DNA of 8,322 nt from Candidatus Kapaibacterium sp. (GTDB taxonomy: Bacteria; Bacteroidota; Ignavibacteria; Kapaibacteriales; UBA961), in the NCBI GenBank assembly GCA_023259575.1, contig JALRHN010000092.1:1-8322 (forward strand), written 5' to 3'. The notes beneath the pieces are model-generated. The model was not told where the DNA came from. It was given only the letters and a program-made list of their open reading frames with translations, and did no database searches. The position numbers were made by a program, and so were the translations under genes. Below, in pieces: positions 7,120 through 8,322 of this stretch (its first letter is position 1; every line of letters starts with the position of its first letter).

Positions 7120-7440
7120 GATAATTTTTTAGGAGTATATGCGCTAATTCAAGCAAGATTAGATTTTACTATGATGATATCTAGTGTAGTTGTAGATTTT
7201 CTTAGTAAAATTGCTCTTGTTATGCTTGGATGTACACATGAGTATATTTAAGTAATATGCTGCGATTACAATAAATACGATTACAATATAAGAAAAGGAT
7301 TTAAGTAATAAAAAAAGTGTGTAAGTGATTGATATATAATAGTTTGTAAAATTGATAAGTGAGTATCAAATTTGCCAATGTAATTTTGATAAGAAATTGT
7401 ATCTTTAAAAATTACTAATTATTGAATAAAGAATTTTCGC
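7120..7440. other. intergenic region between divergent TonB receptor and membrane-protein gene
   Basis: No gene, RNA gene or riboswitch core was found on either strand. In particular there is no cobalamin-box sequence on the receptor side. It should carry both promoters. Apart from the repeats listed separately the stretch is plain AT-rich sequence with no clear -10 for the receptor. Confidence 0.55.
7352..7393. repeat. TTGATA repeats (inverted and direct) before membrane-protein gene
   Basis: TTGATAAG occurs at 7352-7359 and again at 7386-7393 in direct orientation. The inverted partner TATCAA (7364-7369) forms a palindrome with the first copy, spacer AGTGAG. The cluster is 48-89 nt upstream of ATG 7441 and overlaps a possible -7 element, TAATTTTG (7381-7388). 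A regulator-binding region is possible; chance in AT-rich DNA is not excluded. Confidence 0.3.
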
Positions 7441-8316
7441 ATGGATAATATTAATGTAAAAGAGACATATGTACCTACAGAAAAAACAGGTAATATATTT
7501 TTATTGGGAATATTACTTGGACCTTTGTTTATTGCTTTGTTAACAACTTTATATGTGCAAGCTATAATTAGTTTTCCAGATCTCTTTTTGTTATTGATTT
7601 CATATATACTCTATGTAATCTTGTATGCTTCATTTATTTATGTACTTGTAAGAATATCTAAGTGTAGGAACACAAGAATTGTCAAATTATTTGCATGTTT
7701 TTTGAGTTTTTTTTCTGTGTATTACAAAGCTTTCTATTTCATTTTAGCATCTCAAAATGAACATAATATCTTTTTAGGTGATTTTTCTCTATTGTTAAAT
7801 CCTACTCATATTTTTCAGGAACTTAATGTACTGTCACAGGATATTTATGATACTGTTTTTGGGATACAAATTACAGGTTGGATAATCTGGATTTTTTGGA
7901 TACTTCAAGCAAGTGGAATATTAGCTATTGGATATTTAACAGGTAAATACTCTACTTTTGAACAAGTATTTTGTGAAAATTGTAATAGATGGACCCAACT
8001 AGAATTAAGAATTATGCTCACTTATGAATCAGAGGAGGAATTACAATCAATTCTTGATTCAGATATAAGTCATCTTTTAACATTGACCCCAACAAGTGAT
8101 TTCATGGATCAGCATATTTTAGTTATTATTGATAAATGTAAAGAATGTGATGCCACTATTACTTTAAATATTGATAAAAAAGTTGGTGAGTTGACATCAA
8201 GATATGATGCAATAATCGATGCAAAATATCAAAATGTAAGTCCTGTTTATGTCATTTCTTATTCTCTTTATAGAAAATTTGAAAAGATTAATAATGATTT
8301 ACAAGACAGTCTTTAG
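7441..8316 (+). CDS. uncharacterised four-helix membrane protein with two CxxC motifs
   Basis: The family is not recognised. The 291 residues open with a short polar N-terminus, then four hydrophobic helices at about 18-42, 47-70, 80-103 and 145-166. A polar C-terminal domain of about 120 residues follows. It begins with CENC (178-181), directly followed by NRW, and carries CKEC (233-236), a spacing that would suit a split zinc ribbon or other metal site. The segment between them is acidic and helical. With an even number of helices both ends probably face the cytoplasm. There is no signal peptide cut site and no enzyme motif was noticed. ATG 7441 has no SD (upstream ends AATTTTCGC), unlike the other genes here, so the start rests on the open frame and first ATG. 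The stop TAG is at 8314-8316, six nt from the window end. No operon partner is visible within the window. Confidence 0.75.
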   Translation: MDNINVKETYVPTEKTGNIFLLGILLGPLFIALLTTLYVQAIISFPDLFLLLISYILYVILYASFIYVLVRISKCRNTRIVKLFACFLSFFSVYYKAFYFILASQNEHNIFLGDFSLLLNPTHIFQELNVLSQDIYDTVFGIQITGWIIWIFWILQASGILAIGYLTGKYSTFEQVFCENCNRWTQLELRIMLTYESEEELQSILDSDISHLLTLTPTSDFMDQHILVIIDKCKECDATITLNIDKKVGELTSRYDAIIDAKYQNVSPVYVISYSLYRKFEKINNDLQDSL

Positions 8317-8322
8317 CATTCT

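Noticed and set aside
7077..7440. Cobalamin riboswitch or Fur box upstream of the TonB receptor
   Set aside because: No B12-box-like core and no GATAATGATAATC-like repeat is present on either strand.
1..8322. CRISPR array, tRNA, rRNA, transposase or insertion-sequence ends
   Set aside because: No regularly spaced repeats, cloverleaf, rRNA signature, transposase motif or paired terminal inverted repeats with target duplication were noticed by eye.

Overview
The window looks like AT-rich chromosome from a Gram-negative bacterium of the Bacteroidota/Chlorobiota (FCB) side. The clues are a TonB-dependent outer-membrane receptor with an N-terminal carboxypeptidase-regulatory-like domain, a TPR/coiled-coil regulator with a C-terminal LuxR-type helix-turn-helix, a promoter-like TAnnTTTG element, and low GC. 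Several genes nevertheless have clear Shine-Dalgarno (SD) sequences, which many Bacteroidota lack. A deeper FCB lineage is therefore possible, but this is inference, not identification.

Layout: (1) the 3' part of a TPR/LuxR-HTH regulator (+, cut by the left edge) converges with (2) metK, S-adenosylmethionine synthetase (-), leaving only 5 nt between the stop codons. (3) Upstream of metK and 11 nt from it lies an uncharacterised 215-residue protein gene (-). In front of that gene, on the minus strand at about 2721-2800, is a SAM-I-family (S-box) riboswitch. It has the kink-turn P2 stem, a P2 loop/J3 pseudoknot and a P3 hairpin, but no P4. Its closing P1 stem contains the GAG of the SD of the first gene. 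The likely control is feedback: SAM, the product of MetK, shuts off translation of its own operon. (4) After a roughly 400-nt intergenic stretch comes a secreted transglutaminase-like (papain-fold Cys-His-Asp) protein (+). It has a good SD and signal peptide but no ATG/GTG/TTG start where one is expected. (5) A long hairpin terminator works for both this gene and (6) the convergent TonB-dependent receptor (-). (7) After a 370-nt intergenic region with two short inverted repeats is an uncharacterised four-helix membrane protein with two CxxC pairs (+), ending just inside the right edge.

The functionally connected unit is the SAM-riboswitch operon, unknown gene plus metK. The other genes look like single-gene transcription units, and nothing in the sequence ties them to one pathway. 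The most interesting observations are the compact P4-less SAM aptamer with direct SD sequestration, the unknown protein placed under SAM control with metK, and the missing start codon of the transglutaminase gene.
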